The notes beneath the pieces are model-generated. The model searched no databases. It was not told the DNA's origin and was given only the letters and a program-made list of their open reading frames with translations. DNA of 64,000 nucleotides from Cheilinus undulatus (Eukaryota > Chordata > Actinopteri > Labriformes > Labridae). This document shows, one piece after another, positions 61,903-64,000 of the stretch. The DNA is taken from NCBI RefSeq assembly GCF_018320785.1, contig NC_054877.1, forward strand, positions 37,470,151 to 37,534,150, in the 5' to 3' direction. The stretch's first letter is position 1; every line of letters begins with the position of its first letter. A program made the position numbers and the translations under genes.

Positions 61903-62514
61903 TTGTCAGTGCATCACATCCTCATAGCTACACTCTTTGTAGTCCTGGAGCTTCAATCCTCTGATATTTTTACGGCCTCCATGTAAAGATTTTAAAACCC
62001 TGAAACAGATCGATTTATTTCTCCATGAAATGGAGGCTGAACCCCCTCATACCCACAGGTGAATGAAGGCAAAAAGACAGGAGACATGGAGGAGTGGTGG
62101 TAAGAGGAGGCAGGTGAAAGAGAAGCAAATAAGAAGAAATAAAAGAGTAAACGAGAGAGGGGGGAGAAAGGGAAGAAATGGAGGGGAAAGAGGAGATTAA
62201 AGGGGAAAAGAGAGAAAAGTACTTCACGCTGGAGAAGAGCCAATCCGGCACACCGCTGGAGGCCAAACAAAGCCTTCTCCTGGATGATTAGGCAGAGAGG
62301 CAATAATGTACATCTCTGTGTATGTGGGAGAATATAGATGTGTGTTATACAGGCTGGGCAGAGATGCAGTGGGATTATAGACAGAAATAAATGTCTATTT
62401 TTGAAGAATTCAGTTTGTTGAGCTTAGAAATGTCCCTTATATTTCTCACGTGGCTTTGACCAATAGCAGAAAAGCAAATACTTCTATAATGCAAGTGGGC
62501 TACATTTATATATG

Positions 62515-63345
62515 TAGCCCCAATTCCAAAAAAATCTCATAAACCTGTATATTATTCACAATAGAACATAAACAATATATCAGATGTTGAAAATGACACA
62601 TTTTATAATTTCATGAAAAAATTGAGCTCATTTTGAATTTGATGGCAGCAACACAACTCAAAAAAGTGAGGACAGGGTCATGTTTGCCACTGTGTAGTGT
62701 CCCCTCTTCTTTTAACAACAGTTTTTTAACATCTGGGAAGTGAGGAGACTAGTTGCTGGAGTTTTGGGAGAGGAATGCTGTCCCATTTTGTCTGATGTAA
62801 CTGTTCAACGGGCCCGGGCTTTCTTTGCTGGATATTTTTTTATGATATGCCTAATATATTCTATTGGTGAAAGGTCTAGACTGCAGACAGGCTAGTTCAA
62901 TTGTGAAGCCATGCTGTTGTGATGGATGTGTTTTAGCTTTGAATTGCTGAATTAAGCAAGGCCTTTCCTGACAGAGACATTATCTGGATGGGAGCATATG
63001 TTGCTCTAAAACCTCTATATGCTTTTCAGCACTGATAACGCCTTTCCAGATGTGTAAGCTGCCCACGCCATAGGCCCTAATGCAACCCCATACCATCAGA
63101 GATGCAGGCTTTTTAACTGTGAACTGGGTTGTCTGTCTCGTCTTTAGTGTGTAGGACACAGCGTCTGTGGTTTCCATAAAGAATTCAAATATGGATTAAT
63201 CTGACCACAGAACAGTTTTCCATTCGAAGATATTTACTGTAGATGGTGGTATATGCAAAGTCTTTGTAATTTTACGTTGAGTAAGGTTTTTCTGAAATTG
63301 TTCCACAATTTGTAGTTATAATCTTTTGCTGATTGGTGAACATCT
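62515..63345 (-). mobile_element. Tc1/mariner-like relic with transposase fragments
   Basis: The end CCCCAATTCCAAAAAAATCT is a terminus I recognise from a common fish element. On the minus strand 63177-62980 encodes KPASLMVWGCIRAYG and KHIEVLEQHMLPS. A shifted frame near 62890-62850 has DLSPIEYIRHI, the third catalytic motif. The middle region is scrambled by stops and shifts, so it is non-functional. Confidence 0.65.
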
Positions 63346-63412
63346 GGCCATCTTTACCATCTTTACCTCAGATATATACATACATACGTACATATATACA
63401 TACAGTGCTTAA

Positions 63413-64000
63413 CAAATTTATTAGGCCATCTGTCATATTTGTCTGAGAGACCATCCAGCATCATGAAGTGCTTTAATGCTGACTCTTTCATTTTCAGTGA
63501 GCTCTCCAAATTTTACCATTTTGAACAGGAATGAGGAATTTCAAACTTAATGCACCTTTTTATACCCAAATTTGAGCCGGCTCACTGGGCTTCTCTGAGA
63601 AGTCAGAAATTAATCAAGCATAACATTCAACCACTAAAACTCATTTTTCTGTTCAGGAATTTAAATAAATAACTAGAATTTGACATATTAATCAAGAAAT
63701 AATCATGTGCTTTACTATTTTTTCAGTGTTTTTTCTGTAAATCAGTACGTTTGAAAATTCATGGAAAACAATAATAATTATATTTTAGCATTAAAAATAT
63801 AATTTGGACCTCTGTTGAATTAGGTCAGTCACTTCAAAGGGGGTGAGTATTTATGCAGTCACTTTTGCTAAAAAACATATTTTTATTTAATTGACATTAC
63901 TTTGTAGAACTGTTTTCACTTTGACATTAAAGAGGTTTCTTTTGTCAAAAGGGGAAAATTATATTAAACCACCTGAAAAACAATAAACAGGTCAAACATT
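63413..64000. mobile_element. Fragments of further Tc1-like elements, running off the window
   Basis: A TA at 63411-63412 is followed by CAGTGCTTAACAAATTTATT, a Tc1-type terminus. Near 63825-63950 TCAGTCACTTCAAAGGGGGT and TTTTCACTTTGACATTAAAG resemble the 3' region of another Tc1-like family. No transposase frame is seen and the far end lies outside the window. Confidence 0.45.

Larger units (their letters stand above)
60641..62512. other. Intergenic DNA, no recognised gene
   Basis: AT-rich sequence with a (TAA)n run (61588-61607), a CTCF-like motif (61890-61902) and a purine-rich GA stretch (62080-62220). No frame resembles a known protein. Confidence 0.5.

Overview
The window is vertebrate nuclear DNA, almost certainly from a ray-finned (teleost) fish. 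Genes are split into short GT-AG exons. The introns and spacers carry tRNA-derived SINEs, hAT-type elements and many Tc1-like transposons of the kinds typical of teleosts. The species cannot be named from the sequence. All coordinates were counted by eye, and gene identities rest on remembered protein families, not on database searches.

Layout. (1) Positions 1-10742, plus strand: the 3' end of an unconventional class VII myosin gene. Fifteen exons encode the end of the first FERM domain, a degenerate SH3 domain, the second MyTH4 domain and the second FERM domain (646 residues, frame closed throughout). One intron (3987-6165) is a textbook U12-type AT-AC intron. (2) Positions 13802-38660, plus strand: a complete tousled-like kinase 1 gene (tlk1) in 21 exons, 748 residues, with a CpG-rich promoter and a convincing extra 39-nt cassette exon. 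(3) Positions 57289-46285, minus strand: a complete Golgi reassembly-stacking protein 2 gene (gorasp2, GRASP55) in 10 exons, 442 residues. (4) Positions 57440-64000: gene-poor DNA made largely of Tc1-like copies and relics.

tlk1 and gorasp2 lie tail to tail. The human TLK1 and GORASP2 genes at 2q31.1 are also convergent neighbours as I recall them, so this looks like conserved vertebrate synteny and supports tlk1 over tlk2. The genes do not form a pathway: myosin VII is an actin motor with cargo-binding tail domains, TLK1 is a nuclear kinase acting on ASF1 histone chaperones, and GRASP55 tethers Golgi membranes.

Mobile DNA fills much of the introns and spacers. It includes three Tc1-like copies with damaged transposase genes (25061-27037, 43556-45070, 59034-60638) and a LINE fragment nested inside the first. 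Several non-autonomous hAT-like elements have YARNG-type ends, one with a perfect 8-bp target duplication. There are also five SINE copies and an unusual 1.5-kb purine-rich repeat domain at 40330-41870. No RNA genes, CRISPR arrays or viral genes were recognised. I found no new multi-gene system. The observations most worth a second look are the AT-AC intron, the unannotated-looking tlk1 cassette exon, and a stop-free weak-donor intron in gorasp2 that would encode a hydrophobic segment if retained.
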